DNA of 64,000 nt. Source: Streptomyces sp. GESEQ-35. Its GTDB lineage: Bacteria; Actinomycetota; Actinomycetes; Streptomycetales; Streptomycetaceae. This document shows positions 42,449 to 50,756 of the stretch, in pieces. Both the position numbers and the translations under genes were made by a program. Numbering within the stretch: the stretch's first letter is position 1; every line of letters begins with the position of its first letter. The stretch lies in NCBI RefSeq assembly GCF_017948485.1, contig NZ_JAFFSX010000003.1, positions 62,001 to 126,000 on the forward strand, written 5' to 3'. The notes below the pieces were generated by a model. The model ran no database searches and was not told the DNA's origin. It saw only the letters and a list, made by a program, of their open reading frames with translations.

Positions 42449-43654
42449 TCAGCCGATCTCCACGCTCAGCCCCTCCAGCCCCCGGATCACGAAGTTCGGC
42501 TTCCTCTCCGGCTCGGCCGTCGAGGTCAGCGTCGGGGCCTTCTCCAGGAGAGCCGTCATGGACGCCGCGAGTTCGATACGGGCCAGGGGCGCGCCGATGC
42601 AGTAGTGGATGCCGGCGCTGAAGGAGATGTGCGGGTTGTCCTTGCGGGTGAGGTCGAGGTGCTCGGGGTTCTGGAAGACCTCGGGGTCGTGGTTGGCGGA
42701 GCCGAAGAGCATGGCGATCTCGGCGCCACGGGGGATGGTGGTCCCGTCGATCTCGATGTCGTCCAGGACCCAGCGTTCGAAGAGCTGGAGCGGGGTGTCG
42801 TAGCGCATCAGCTCCTCGACGGCGGAGGGGATGAGGGAGTGATCCGCGCGGAGGGCGGCCAGCTGGTCGGGGTTGCGGAACAGGGCCCACCAGCCGTTGA
42901 CCGTGGCGTTCACCGTCGCCTCGTGGCCGGCGTTCAGGAGGAGGACGGCGGTCGAGATCATCTCCTGTTCCGTGAGCCGGTCGCCCTCGTCGTGCGCCTC
43001 GATCAGGCCGGAGATGAGGTCGTCGCCGGGCTCCTTGCGGCGCTCGGCGATCAGCTCGTGGAGGTAGTCGGAGAACTCGACCGAGGCCCGCACCGCCTTC
43101 GTCGCCGTCTCCTCGGACGGGTTCAGCTCGTACATCCCGCAGATGTCCGCCGACCAGGGGCGCAGAGGGGCCCGGTCGGACTCCGGGATGCCCAGCATCT
43201 CGGCGATGACGGCGACGGGGAGCGGTTCTGCGACATCGGCGAGCAGATCACCGCCGCCCCGCTCGACCAGCCCGTCGACCAGTTCCCCGGCCAGCCCGGC
43301 CACGTACGACTTGAGCTGCTCCACCGTGCGCGGCGTGAACGCCTTGGACACCAGCCGCCGGATACGGGTGTGGTCCGGCGGCTCCAGATCGAGCATCCCG
43401 TGGTCGTTGAGGGTGTGGAACGGCTCGTGCGCGGCCGGGGGCGCCGTCCGTCCGAAGTCCTCGTGCGTGAAGCGGTGCTGGTAGGTCCGCCCCAGCCGGC
43501 GGTCCCTGAGCAGCGCCGAGACGTCGGCGTGGTGCGGGACGAGCCACTGGTTCGTGGGCTCGTAGTAGTGCACCCGGCCCGTGGCTCGGAGCTCGCCGTA
43601 GGCGGGGTAGGGGTCGGCGAGGAACGCCGGGTCCCAGGGATCGAAGGCTGCCAT
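42449..43654 (-). CDS. Cytochrome P450
   Basis: A 401-residue P450. The I-helix shows LLNAGHEATVNATVNGWWAL. The heme-binding loop FSAGIHYCIGAPLA puts the axial cysteine at about residue 352. The N-terminus begins MAAFDPWDPAFLADPYPAYG with no membrane anchor, as in soluble bacterial P450s. No ferredoxin or ferredoxin reductase gene is adjacent, so electrons must come from elsewhere. Substrate unknown; no biosynthetic cluster surrounds it. Confidence 0.95.
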   Translation of the reverse strand: MAAFDPWDPAFLADPYPAYGELRATGRVHYYEPTNQWLVPHHADVSALLRDRRLGRTYQHRFTHEDFGRTAPPAAHEPFHTLNDHGMLDLEPPDHTRIRRLVSKAFTPRTVEQLKSYVAGLAGELVDGLVERGGGDLLADVAEPLPVAVIAEMLGIPESDRAPLRPWSADICGMYELNPSEETATKAVRASVEFSDYLHELIAERRKEPGDDLISGLIEAHDEGDRLTEQEMISTAVLLLNAGHEATVNATVNGWWALFRNPDQLAALRADHSLIPSAVEELMRYDTPLQLFERWVLDDIEIDGTTIPRGAEIAMLFGSANHDPEVFQNPEHLDLTRKDNPHISFSAGIHYCIGAPLARIELAASMTALLEKAPTLTSTAEPERKPNFVIRGLEGLSVEIG

Positions 43655-43680
43655 GAACGGACGCTAGCCCGGCAGACCCC

Positions 43681-44118
43681 TCACTGACCAGGGCCGAAAT
43701 CGGGAAGCGTGACCGTGCCGTCCTCGGCGAGCGGGAACCCCGGGTTGTGGGCGACCTCCCAGGCGTGGCCGTCCGGATCGACGAAGGCACTGGAGTAGAA
43801 CCCGATCTCGTTGACGGCGGCGGGCTTGGTGACGGTGCCGCCTGCTTGCTCGACGACGGCGAGCAACTCGTCCACCTCGGCCTCGGACCGCACGTTGTGC
43901 GCGAGCGCGATCCCACCGAACCCGGCCGCCGGCCCCGGCTCCAGCCCGCAGTCCCGCGCGAGCTTCTCCCGACCCCACAGCACCAGCCCCAGCCCGCCCG
44001 CCTGGAAGAACACGGTCTCCGCGACCTCCTGCCCCCGCCAGCCCAGGGCCTCGTAGAAGGCCTTGGAGCGGGCGAGATCGGAGACGCCGAGCGTGATCAG
44101 GGTGACTCGCTGTTCCAT
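43681..44118 (-). CDS. VOC (glyoxalase/bleomycin-resistance) family protein
   Basis: A 145-residue protein from the ATG 44116-44118. Two beta-alpha-beta repeats of the vicinal-oxygen-chelate fold: VTLITLGVSDLARSKAFYEA, VFFQAGGLGLVLWG, and GGIALAHNVRSEAEVDELLA, then VDPDGHAWEVAHNPGFPLA with a typical late metal ligand. It is 26 bp upstream of the P450, in the same orientation, so they may be co-transcribed. Substrate unknown. Upstream frame to 44235 is unsupported. Confidence 0.88.
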   Translation of the reverse strand: MEQRVTLITLGVSDLARSKAFYEALGWRGQEVAETVFFQAGGLGLVLWGREKLARDCGLEPGPAAGFGGIALAHNVRSEAEVDELLAVVEQAGGTVTKPAAVNEIGFYSSAFVDPDGHAWEVAHNPGFPLAEDGTVTLPDFGPGQ

Positions 44119-44190
44119 GCCCTCACGGTACGTCCCCCGCGCACGTACCTGTGGCGCGAACTGGCCACGGCCTGAAGGCACTCCGATTCG

Positions 44191-45249
44191 GTGAATGCTC
44201 TCCCATCGCCTGCGGCGCTGGGGACGGAGTGGCACTCTGCGCCCGTGAGACGTCCCAGAATCAGATTGCCCAGACAGCCCCGGCTCGTACGAATAGAGGT
44301 CGAGGTCCGGGAACAGAACGGCACCACGACCACGGAGCCTTCAAGCCGTGCGGAGGGAGGGGCCGACGCCGGGGCCGGGGTGAGGGCCAGGTGGGTCGCG
44401 GCCGTACGCAAGGCGAAGCTGTGGCTCATACCCGTCCTGGCGGCCGGTTTCGCACTGGCGATCCAGCAGCAGATCGTCGAACTGCCGTCGCGCATCTCGG
44501 GGATGTGGTCCCAGGACGGCCACGCCGGGGCCACGTCCGGCCCGGACTTCGCGGCGTCCGTGGAAGTGGTCCGTTTCGACGAGGACGGGGCCTGGTTCGC
44601 GACGAGTGGCGACTTCCGGCCCAGCCCGGCGCAGTCCCGTTTCCTGGCGCAGCCGATGTCCTCGGCCTCGAAGAAGTTCGAAGACCTGCTGCGGGCCACG
44701 GGGGCGGTCAACATCGGAAAGCAGACGCTTCGTCTCACTCTGACCGGACGGCGCGACCAGCAGGTGAATGTTCTCGATATCCGCCCGGTCATCGCCCGCC
44801 GCGCGAGCCCTTTGTCCGGCACGCTCTTCGCCCTGGGGAGTCAGGCGGGATCGCCCACGTTCCAGGTCCTGTACGACCTGGACCGGCCCAACCCCACAGC
44901 CCGCAAAGCGGCGATCGACAAGGACACCTCCGAGTGGAGGCCCGGGCCGCCGTTCTTCGCGGGTACCACCATCACACTCCACCGCGACGAGCAGAACGTG
45001 GTGATGGTTCGGGCCACGACAGAGCGCTTCTACGTGGCGTTCCGCCTCGACGTGACGTACATGCTCGGCGACCAGAGGAAGCACACGGTGATCGACGACC
45101 ATGGCCGACCTTTCCAGGTCACCGGCGCCAGCCGCAGCACGGACGACCGGGAGGACTACGGCCGCGTCTTCAGTTGGCAGGGCGACTACTCGATGTGCCA
45201 GACCGCGGGGCCGAATCCCGACCCGGCACGACATTGCGAGGGAGGCTGA
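44191..45249 (+). CDS. Membrane-anchored protein of unknown function
   Basis: About 352 residues from a GTG at 44191; the true start could be further in. An N-terminal disordered, basic region leads to one TM helix (about 76-93: KLWLIPVLAAGFALAIQQQI). An extracytoplasmic domain of about 255 residues follows, with VRFDEDGAWFATSGDF, LTLTGRRDQQVNVLDIRPVI, TLFALGSQAG, and a late EDYGRVFSWQGDYSMCQT with one of two closing cysteines. No family was recognised. It lies 2 bp ahead of a lipoprotein gene, so the two are likely co-expressed. Confidence 0.7.
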   Translation: MNALPSPAALGTEWHSAPVRRPRIRLPRQPRLVRIEVEVREQNGTTTTEPSSRAEGGADAGAGVRARWVAAVRKAKLWLIPVLAAGFALAIQQQIVELPSRISGMWSQDGHAGATSGPDFAASVEVVRFDEDGAWFATSGDFRPSPAQSRFLAQPMSSASKKFEDLLRATGAVNIGKQTLRLTLTGRRDQQVNVLDIRPVIARRASPLSGTLFALGSQAGSPTFQVLYDLDRPNPTARKAAIDKDTSEWRPGPPFFAGTTITLHRDEQNVVMVRATTERFYVAFRLDVTYMLGDQRKHTVIDDHGRPFQVTGASRSTDDREDYGRVFSWQGDYSMCQTAGPNPDPARHCEGG

Positions 45250-45251
45250 GC

Positions 45252-45791
45252 GTGCACCGCGCGACTCGCTCCGGCCGGCTGATGGCCCTCTGCCTCGCCG
45301 TGCTGCTACTGCCGGGCTGCGGTAGCGGGGGGAGCACTCCGCGGCCCGACCATGACCGGACGCGGACGGCGGCGCCCTGCCCTGGCGTCAACGTATCCGG
45401 GTCCGACGAGGTCGCGACGTTCTACCGCGCCCTGGCTGAGCCGGTCTACAGGGCGGCATGCGCCGGCGACGGCCGCCGCCTGGCCCAGCTGATCGACACC
45501 GGTTCCGGCGGGGCACAGCACTTTGAGACCAACGCATGCCAGGGGTGCGACGGAAACGAGATCGTGGCCATGTGGCGGGACGAGTACGGCCTCGACCTGG
45601 CCGAGCTCGCACGCCTCCTTGAAACGCCCCCACGCTGGTCGCAGGGAGGCCCGACCTACGTCCGGGGGAATCACCTGGCCTCCCTCAACCGAGGCTGGTC
45701 CGGAGTCCCTGCGTTCTGGAGTTCCTTCTTCCCCGATTGCCGTGCGGAGGAGAGCTGCCAGATGTACGCCGAGATCGCCGGCAGCCCCTGA
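45252..45791 (+). CDS. Putative lipoprotein
   Basis: A 179-residue protein starting at the GTG 45252-45254 with GGAGG upstream. A lipobox is clear: MALCLAVLLLPGC with the lipidated Cys at about 23. The mature part has three or four further Cys pairs (PCPGVN, ACAGDG, NACQGCDGN, CRAEESC) that may form disulfides, and VATFYRALAEPVYRAACAGD. Function unknown. It follows the membrane-anchored protein with a 2-bp gap, suggesting they act together at the cell surface. Confidence 0.78.
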   Translation: MHRATRSGRLMALCLAVLLLPGCGSGGSTPRPDHDRTRTAAPCPGVNVSGSDEVATFYRALAEPVYRAACAGDGRRLAQLIDTGSGGAQHFETNACQGCDGNEIVAMWRDEYGLDLAELARLLETPPRWSQGGPTYVRGNHLASLNRGWSGVPAFWSSFFPDCRAEESCQMYAEIAGSP

Positions 45792-45805
45792 CCCGGCCTC
45801 CACGC

Positions 45806-45991
45806 TCATGGTGCGGGCGTGCGCGCCTTGAGGTGCTCGATGAGGGCGGTGAAGGCGGGGGCGGGGAAGGAGAGGGCGGCTCGGAGAGGGGCCTTGGAGT
45901 CGCGGATGGCTATTCGGGGGTGCAGTTCCGCGACCTCGACGCAGGTGTCACCGTCGCCGCCGCCGGAGTGCGTGGACTTTCGCCAGTGCAT
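45806..45991 (-). CDS. DUF397 protein
   Basis: A 61-residue protein: MHWRKSTHSGGGDGDTCVEV then IAIRDSKAPLRAALSFPAPA, the standard DUF397 pattern (W-KS-S, CVEVA, RDSK, L-F). Genes of this family follow HTH/DUF5753 regulators in Streptomyces. Its ATG shares a base with the regulator stop (TGATG). In the WhiJ system these small proteins are thought to modulate the regulator; the mechanism here is inferred. Confidence 0.92.
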   Translation of the reverse strand: MHWRKSTHSGGGDGDTCVEVAELHPRIAIRDSKAPLRAALSFPAPAFTALIEHLKARTPAP

Positions 45992-46842
45992 CAGAGTTCC
46001 TTCTTCAGGCTGTGGATGAAGTCCCGCGACGCGGCAGGGTCCAGCGACGCTGCCTCAATTTTACGGAACAGTGTTCGAAGCTGTTTCAGCTGGGCCTCCG
46101 CATCGATGAATGCGACGCCGGTGGGAGCGTCCCGCAGGCCGGTGTCCAACTGCGGCACTGGACCACCCGCGTACATCATCGAGATTCCGGTGCCGCCGAA
46201 GCCGTCCTGGTCGAAGGGGATAACGCGCACAGTTGCGTGGCCCTGCTCGATCTGGTCGAGGATCTGCTGGAGTTGAGCCCGAGCGACACCGCGGTCCGAC
46301 ACCCGGACGCGGAGAGCGCACTCGTGGATGAACGTCTCGTACGGGGTTGGGTTGTCGCCCTCGATCACGGCTCGCCGCATCATCCGGTGCTCCACCCGAG
46401 GGGCCAGCTCACTCTCGGGCAGACCGGGGCGCACATACGTATAAACCGCGCGGGCGTAGTCGGCGGTCTGCAACAGCCCCGGAACGTAGGTGATCACGAC
46501 CTCACGCAGTGACGTTGCATAGTGCTCGGCTTCGGCGGTGTCCTGGAACGCCGGGGGCAGCACTCCCCGGTACTCCTCCCACCAGCCGCGCGCGCGATCG
46601 GTCGCCATCGTCACGAGGGCGTCGATCAACACCTCATCCGTGCAGTCGTAGTGACTGGCCAAACGGCGCACGCGCTCCGCACTGACAGCCGCGATGCCCA
46701 GCTCTATGTGGCTCATCTGCCCGGAAGTCGAGTTCAGGAGAGCCGCCACCTCCCGAGCCTTCAGACCGGCGGCCTCACGCAGCCTGCGCAGTTCGGTTCC
46801 CAAACGCACCTGCCGCGCCGTGGGATTACTCCTCGGTGGCAT
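45991..46842 (-). CDS. WhiJ-like HTH / DUF5753 transcriptional regulator
   Basis: About 283 residues from the ATG 46840-46842 (a GTG 6 nt upstream is possible). An XRE-type HTH comes first: LGTELRRLREAAGLKAREVA, LLNSTSGQMSHIELGIAAVS. The DUF5753 domain follows: VITYVPGLLQTADYARAVYT, EHRMMRRAVIEGDNPTPYET, FIHECALRVRVSDRGVARAQ, and IEQGHATVRVIPFDQDGFGG. It is divergent from an ATPase gene, completing the common triad with DUF397. Members repress or activate development and antibiotic genes; the target is unknown. Confidence 0.9.
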   Translation of the reverse strand: MPPRSNPTARQVRLGTELRRLREAAGLKAREVAALLNSTSGQMSHIELGIAAVSAERVRRLASHYDCTDEVLIDALVTMATDRARGWWEEYRGVLPPAFQDTAEAEHYATSLREVVITYVPGLLQTADYARAVYTYVRPGLPESELAPRVEHRMMRRAVIEGDNPTPYETFIHECALRVRVSDRGVARAQLQQILDQIEQGHATVRVIPFDQDGFGGTGISMMYAGGPVPQLDTGLRDAPTGVAFIDAEAQLKQLRTLFRKIEAASLDPAASRDFIHSLKKEL

Positions 46843-47064
46843 ACACACTCCGCTCCCAACACCCCTGTCAGGGGGCCACGTTCGGGTGCCAGATTACGAC
46901 AACGAGTTGCAGTGGCACGAATTGGTGCCATACCGTCGGTGACGCGACGCACACGCTGCGGAACACCGGGGTACCGGAAGCGCACCGCTCCGTCCTGCCA
47001 CGACGGCTGCGGCACTGCCACCGACGCTCCCCTCCAACTCCCCTCGCCCCCACAGGAGTCAGCC

Positions 47065-47478
47065 ATGCCCGAACCCGAACCCGACGCCTGGGAGTACTCA
47101 CTCCACATCCCCAACGACCCCCGAGCCGTGACCGTCTGCCGCCGCACCCTCCGCCTGATCCTGACCCTGCACGGCCTGATCACCCTCGTCGACACAGCGG
47201 AGCTCCTCGCCGCCGAACTGATCTCCAACGCCGTACTGCACACCGACGGCCCCGCCGCCCTACGCGTCCGGTACTCGGCCGGCGTTCTCCGGCTGGCCGC
47301 GTGGGACGCGGACCCCGAGCCGCCCGAGCCGCCGAAACCGTTGGCCCACCTCGCCGAGGCCGAGAACGGCCGCGGTCTCGCCCTGATCCGCGCCTGCGCC
47401 GACCTGTGGGGGTGGCAGCCGCAGTCAAGGAACGGCAACCGTGGCAAGTACGTCTGGTGCGAACTGGCCGCGGCGTGA
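47065..47478 (+). CDS. ATP-binding (HATPase, anti-sigma-like) protein
   Basis: A 137-residue protein from the ATG at 47065, with CAGGAG upstream. GHKL-type features: ELLAAELISNAVLHTDGPAA (N box), RLAAWDADPEPPEPPKPL (G1 region, degenerate), and AENGRGLALIRACADLWGWQ (G2). Proteins of this type in Streptomyces are anti-sigma-factor-like kinases/ATPases linked to HTH/DUF397 pairs. The loss of the usual Asp-Gly of G1 is common in the group. Partner unknown. It is divergent from the DUF5753 regulator. Confidence 0.88.
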   Translation: MPEPEPDAWEYSLHIPNDPRAVTVCRRTLRLILTLHGLITLVDTAELLAAELISNAVLHTDGPAALRVRYSAGVLRLAAWDADPEPPEPPKPLAHLAEAENGRGLALIRACADLWGWQPQSRNGNRGKYVWCELAAA

Positions 47479-47530
47479 GCAGGCAGGGACGAACGCGGCG
47501 CTGAAGTCGGCGACTACAGCCGTCCCTTCG

Positions 47531-48196
47531 TCACCCCGGCGTCACCAACCGCGCCTCATACGCGAACACCGCCGCCTGTGTCCGGTCCCGCAGCCCCAGC
47601 TTCACCAGGATTCGGCTGACGTGGGTCTTGATCGTCGACTCGGCCACCACCAGCCGCTCCGCGATCTCCGCGTTCGACAGGCCCTGGGCGATCAGGACCA
47701 GGACCTCTGTCTCGCGTTCGGTCAGGTCGCCGTACGCCGCCTGGGCGGACGGCATGAGGCGGGGGGCCTCGGAGAGTTTCGAGAACTCGGTGATCAGGCG
47801 CTTGGTTACCGAGGGGGCCAACAGGGCCTCTCCGGATGCCACCACCCGGACACCGTCTGCCAGTTGGCGTGCCGAAGCGTCCTTCAGGAGGAAGCCGGAG
47901 GCTCCCGCCCTCAGGGCCTGGTAGACGTATTCGTCCAGGTCGAACGTCGTCAGCACCAGCACCTTCGCCGCGCCGTCCGCCGCGACGATCTCCCGGGTCG
48001 CCTCGATGCCGTTCAGCTCGGGCATACGGATGTCCATCAGCACGACGTCCGGGGCGAGTTCACGGACCCGGTCCACTGCCTCCCGTCCGTTGACGGCCTC
48101 GCCGACGACCTCGATGTCCGGCATCGCGTTCAGCAGGACCGAGAAGCCCTCGCGGACCATCATCTGGTCGTCCGCGACCAGGACGCGGATGGTCAT
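47531..48196 (-). CDS. NarL/LuxR-family response regulator
   Basis: A 221-residue regulator. The receiver domain begins IRVLVADDQMMVREGFSVLL and has the phospho-acceptor Asp in PDVVLMDIRMPELNG. A LuxR-type HTH lies at the C-terminus: LTERETEVLVLIAQGLSNAE, IAERLVVAESTIKTHVSRIL, VKLGLRDRTQAAVFAYE. Its start overlaps the kinase stop by ATGA, so it is co-translated with its cognate kinase. Target genes unknown. Confidence 0.95.
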   Translation of the reverse strand: MTIRVLVADDQMMVREGFSVLLNAMPDIEVVGEAVNGREAVDRVRELAPDVVLMDIRMPELNGIEATREIVAADGAAKVLVLTTFDLDEYVYQALRAGASGFLLKDASARQLADGVRVVASGEALLAPSVTKRLITEFSKLSEAPRLMPSAQAAYGDLTERETEVLVLIAQGLSNAEIAERLVVAESTIKTHVSRILVKLGLRDRTQAAVFAYEARLVTPG

Positions 48197-49533
48197 GCCT
48201 CACCTTCGATCACCGCGGAGACCGGCAGGAACACCGCTACCTCGTAGCCGCCGTCGTCGGTACGGGCCGCCGTCATCTCGCCGTTCAGCATGGAGACGCG
48301 CTCCCGCATGCCCGTGATGCCGTGCCCGGCGCCGGGGGAGGGCTTGACCAGGGCGGGGGCCGGTGGCGGGCCGTTGACTATGCGCAGGCCCAGGCCGCCC
48401 AGGACGTAGCCGATCTCCACGCGGGCGGTTGCGCCGGGTGCGTGGCGGAGGGTGTTGCTCAGTGCCTCCTGGACGATGCGGTACGCCGACAGCTCGACGC
48501 CCTGCGGGAGTTCACGCACCGCCCCGGTCACCGTCTTCTCCACGCTCAGGCCCGTGTCCCGCACGTTCGCCAGCAGTGCGTCGAGGTCGGCGAGGGTGGG
48601 CTGCGGGGCGTCCGGGGCCTCGTAGTCCTCGGCCCGGACGACGCCCAGGACGCGGCGGAGTTCGGTGAGGGCCGCCACCGCGTTCTCCCTGATGGTGGCG
48701 AAGGCGCGCTCCAGCTCCGGCGGCGGGTTCTCCACCCGGTAGGGGGCGGCCTCCGCCTGGATGGCGACGACCGACATGTGGTGGGCGACCACGTCGTGCA
48801 GCTCGCGGGCGATCGTCGTGCGCTCCTCCAGCAGCGTGCGCTTGGAGCGCTCGTGCGCGGTCACCGTCTGCTGGGCGGTCACCTCCTGCCGGGCCTCACG
48901 GCGGATGTGCCAGACGGTGACGCCCAGGAGGAGCAGGGCGTTGAAGAACAGCATCGGTACGAGGTCCGAGCCGCTGTATCCGTATCCCCCGCCGCCGACG
49001 CTCTCCGCCATCAGCCCGTACAGCGCGGTCAGCAGCCACATCCAGGCGGCCGTGCGCGGCCGGGTGCGCAACGCGACGACGTACAGCACCACCGTGTGGC
49101 AGATGAAGGTGCCTGGCTGCCACGGCCAGCCGTCCCCGCTGTTGCCGAGCACGGCGGTGACCGGGGTCATGGCCAGCGACAGCCAGAACGCGCCGACCGG
49201 CCGGGCCATGGTCAGCAGGATCGGAGCCAGCACACACAGGCCCACGAGCACGTTGCTGTCGGCCGAGCCGACGAACAGCGCGATCAGCCCGGCCCAGACG
49301 ATCAGGGCGTGCGGCAGCCAGGCCGCGGACTCCCGGATACGGCCGGGCAGTCGCCGGACGATCGGGCCGTCCACGGCCCTACGGGGCAGCGGCCGGTAGG
49401 CGAACGCGTCGTGGAACAGGTCCTGCCGCAGCCCGCGCAGGGCGTCCGCGGCCAGTCGGAACTCCGGGCTGCGCGGCTGATACGCATCGAACTCGCCGCC
49501 CGGCGGCGTCGGCGTCTGGGTCGTCTCGGTCAC
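48193..49533 (-). CDS. Sensor histidine kinase (NarL-type partner)
   Basis: About 446 residues from a GTG at 49531-49533; the frame extends to a TTG at 49554. The N-terminal half holds four to five TM helices (ESAAWLPHALIVWAGLIALF, VLVGLCVLAPILLTMARPVG, and others). The dimerisation/phosphorylation domain reads TIARELHDVVAHHMSVVAIQ, and HATPase_c follows with LSAYRIVQEALSNTLRHAPG and GHGITGMRERVSMLNGEM. The membrane part has no large external loop, as in DesK-like sensors of membrane or envelope state. Confidence 0.92.
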   Translation of the reverse strand: MTETTQTPTPPGGEFDAYQPRSPEFRLAADALRGLRQDLFHDAFAYRPLPRRAVDGPIVRRLPGRIRESAAWLPHALIVWAGLIALFVGSADSNVLVGLCVLAPILLTMARPVGAFWLSLAMTPVTAVLGNSGDGWPWQPGTFICHTVVLYVVALRTRPRTAAWMWLLTALYGLMAESVGGGGYGYSGSDLVPMLFFNALLLLGVTVWHIRREARQEVTAQQTVTAHERSKRTLLEERTTIARELHDVVAHHMSVVAIQAEAAPYRVENPPPELERAFATIRENAVAALTELRRVLGVVRAEDYEAPDAPQPTLADLDALLANVRDTGLSVEKTVTGAVRELPQGVELSAYRIVQEALSNTLRHAPGATARVEIGYVLGGLGLRIVNGPPPAPALVKPSPGAGHGITGMRERVSMLNGEMTAARTDDGGYEVAVFLPVSAVIEGEA

Positions 49534-49682
49534 GTATAAGACGGTAGAGGTCAATGGGGGTCGCGGTCGTCACCAGCGAGAGGGGTCCTCCGGGATCCGT
49601 CTCAGGTACTACGGGTAGCCCCGAGAGCGCCTTTCGCCGCGCTCAAGCCGCCACTACGCGCCGGGGCGCCGAAAAGCCCCTG

Positions 49683-50582
49683 TCACCACGCCAGTTGGGC
49701 GATCTCCTCCGCCACCACCGCGCACGCGTCCGCCGCCGGGTCGATCAGGGGGAAGTGCCCGACGTCCTCCAGGAGCGTCAGGCCCACCACCTCGCCCGCC
49801 TTGGCCGCCGCGTCCGCGTAGGACTCGGCCACCGCCTGCGGGACGTCGATGTCGCTGCGGCCCTGGACGAGGGTGGTGGCGATGCCGGTGGGCAGGAGGA
49901 GCGACGGGTCCGCGTACGGCTGCCGCTCCGCGAACTTGTCGTCGCCGCCGAGGAGTTGACGTACCGCACCACCGCAGACGTCGAGCTTCTCGGCGATCGC
50001 GAAGTCGGCGATCGGGGCGAGGGCGACCACTCCGCGCAGGGGGACGGGGCGCGCCGTACGCCAGGGTGCGTCGTCCGGCAGGAGATGGCGGGCGGCCGCC
50101 CACAGGGCCAGATGACCGCCCGCGGAGTGGCCCGTGACCACCATGCGGCGCGGATCGGCATACGGGAGGGTCTCCCGTACGAGCGCGGGGAGCGCGTCCA
50201 GGGCGGCCGCCACGTCGTCGAAGGTGTCCGGCCAGCGCCCGGCGACCGGGGCGGTTTCCCCGGTCACCCCGGCCCCGTCCGCTCCGCGCCGGTACTCGAC
50301 GTTGGCCACCGCGAAGCCGCGCCGGGCCAGGTAGTCCGCGAACGGCGTCATGTGGCGGCGGTCGTACGGGGCTCGCCAGGCGCCGCCGTGCAGGACGACG
50401 ATCAGCGGGGAGAGGGGGGCCGGGGGCGCGGAGGACGGCGGTTCGGGGGTGCGCGGGGCGTAGAAGTCGATCACCTGGTCGGGGTGGTCGCCGTAGGCCG
50501 CGGTGGCGTCGGGGTCGACGGGCGGGTGCGAGAAGGCCGACTCCTCTTCGGCGGCGGCTCGGGCTGCGGCATCGTCCGGCAT
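49683..50582 (-). CDS. Alpha/beta hydrolase, probable kynurenine formamidase
   Basis: A 299-residue protein with the oxyanion motif HGGAW (about 65-69), the nucleophile elbow GHSAGGHLALW (Ser about 153), a catalytic Asp near RSDIDVP and His in EDVGHFPLID. HGG-x-W plus GHSAGG is typical of the arylformamidase/kynurenine-formamidase branch. The tryptophan 2,3-dioxygenase and kynureninase genes lie just upstream, and the formamidase step between them is otherwise missing. So hydrolysis of N-formylkynurenine is likely, but a general carboxylesterase is possible. Confidence 0.75.
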   Translation of the reverse strand: MPDDAAARAAAEEESAFSHPPVDPDATAAYGDHPDQVIDFYAPRTPEPPSSAPPAPLSPLIVVLHGGAWRAPYDRRHMTPFADYLARRGFAVANVEYRRGADGAGVTGETAPVAGRWPDTFDDVAAALDALPALVRETLPYADPRRMVVTGHSAGGHLALWAAARHLLPDDAPWRTARPVPLRGVVALAPIADFAIAEKLDVCGGAVRQLLGGDDKFAERQPYADPSLLLPTGIATTLVQGRSDIDVPQAVAESYADAAAKAGEVVGLTLLEDVGHFPLIDPAADACAVVAEEIAQLAW

Positions 50583-50756
50583 GCTCCAACCTCTCAGCGA
50601 CGAAACAGATTTGGCGGACCAGGAGAGAATTCGGCCGTTGGCGGGGACGGTATCAGGCCGGTGACGTGCGCGGACACGGGGATGTCACGCTCGGTTAGGG
50701 TTAACGGTTCTGCCGTGCCACCGCACTCACCGCCTTCGACGGATCGCCCCGTTTTG

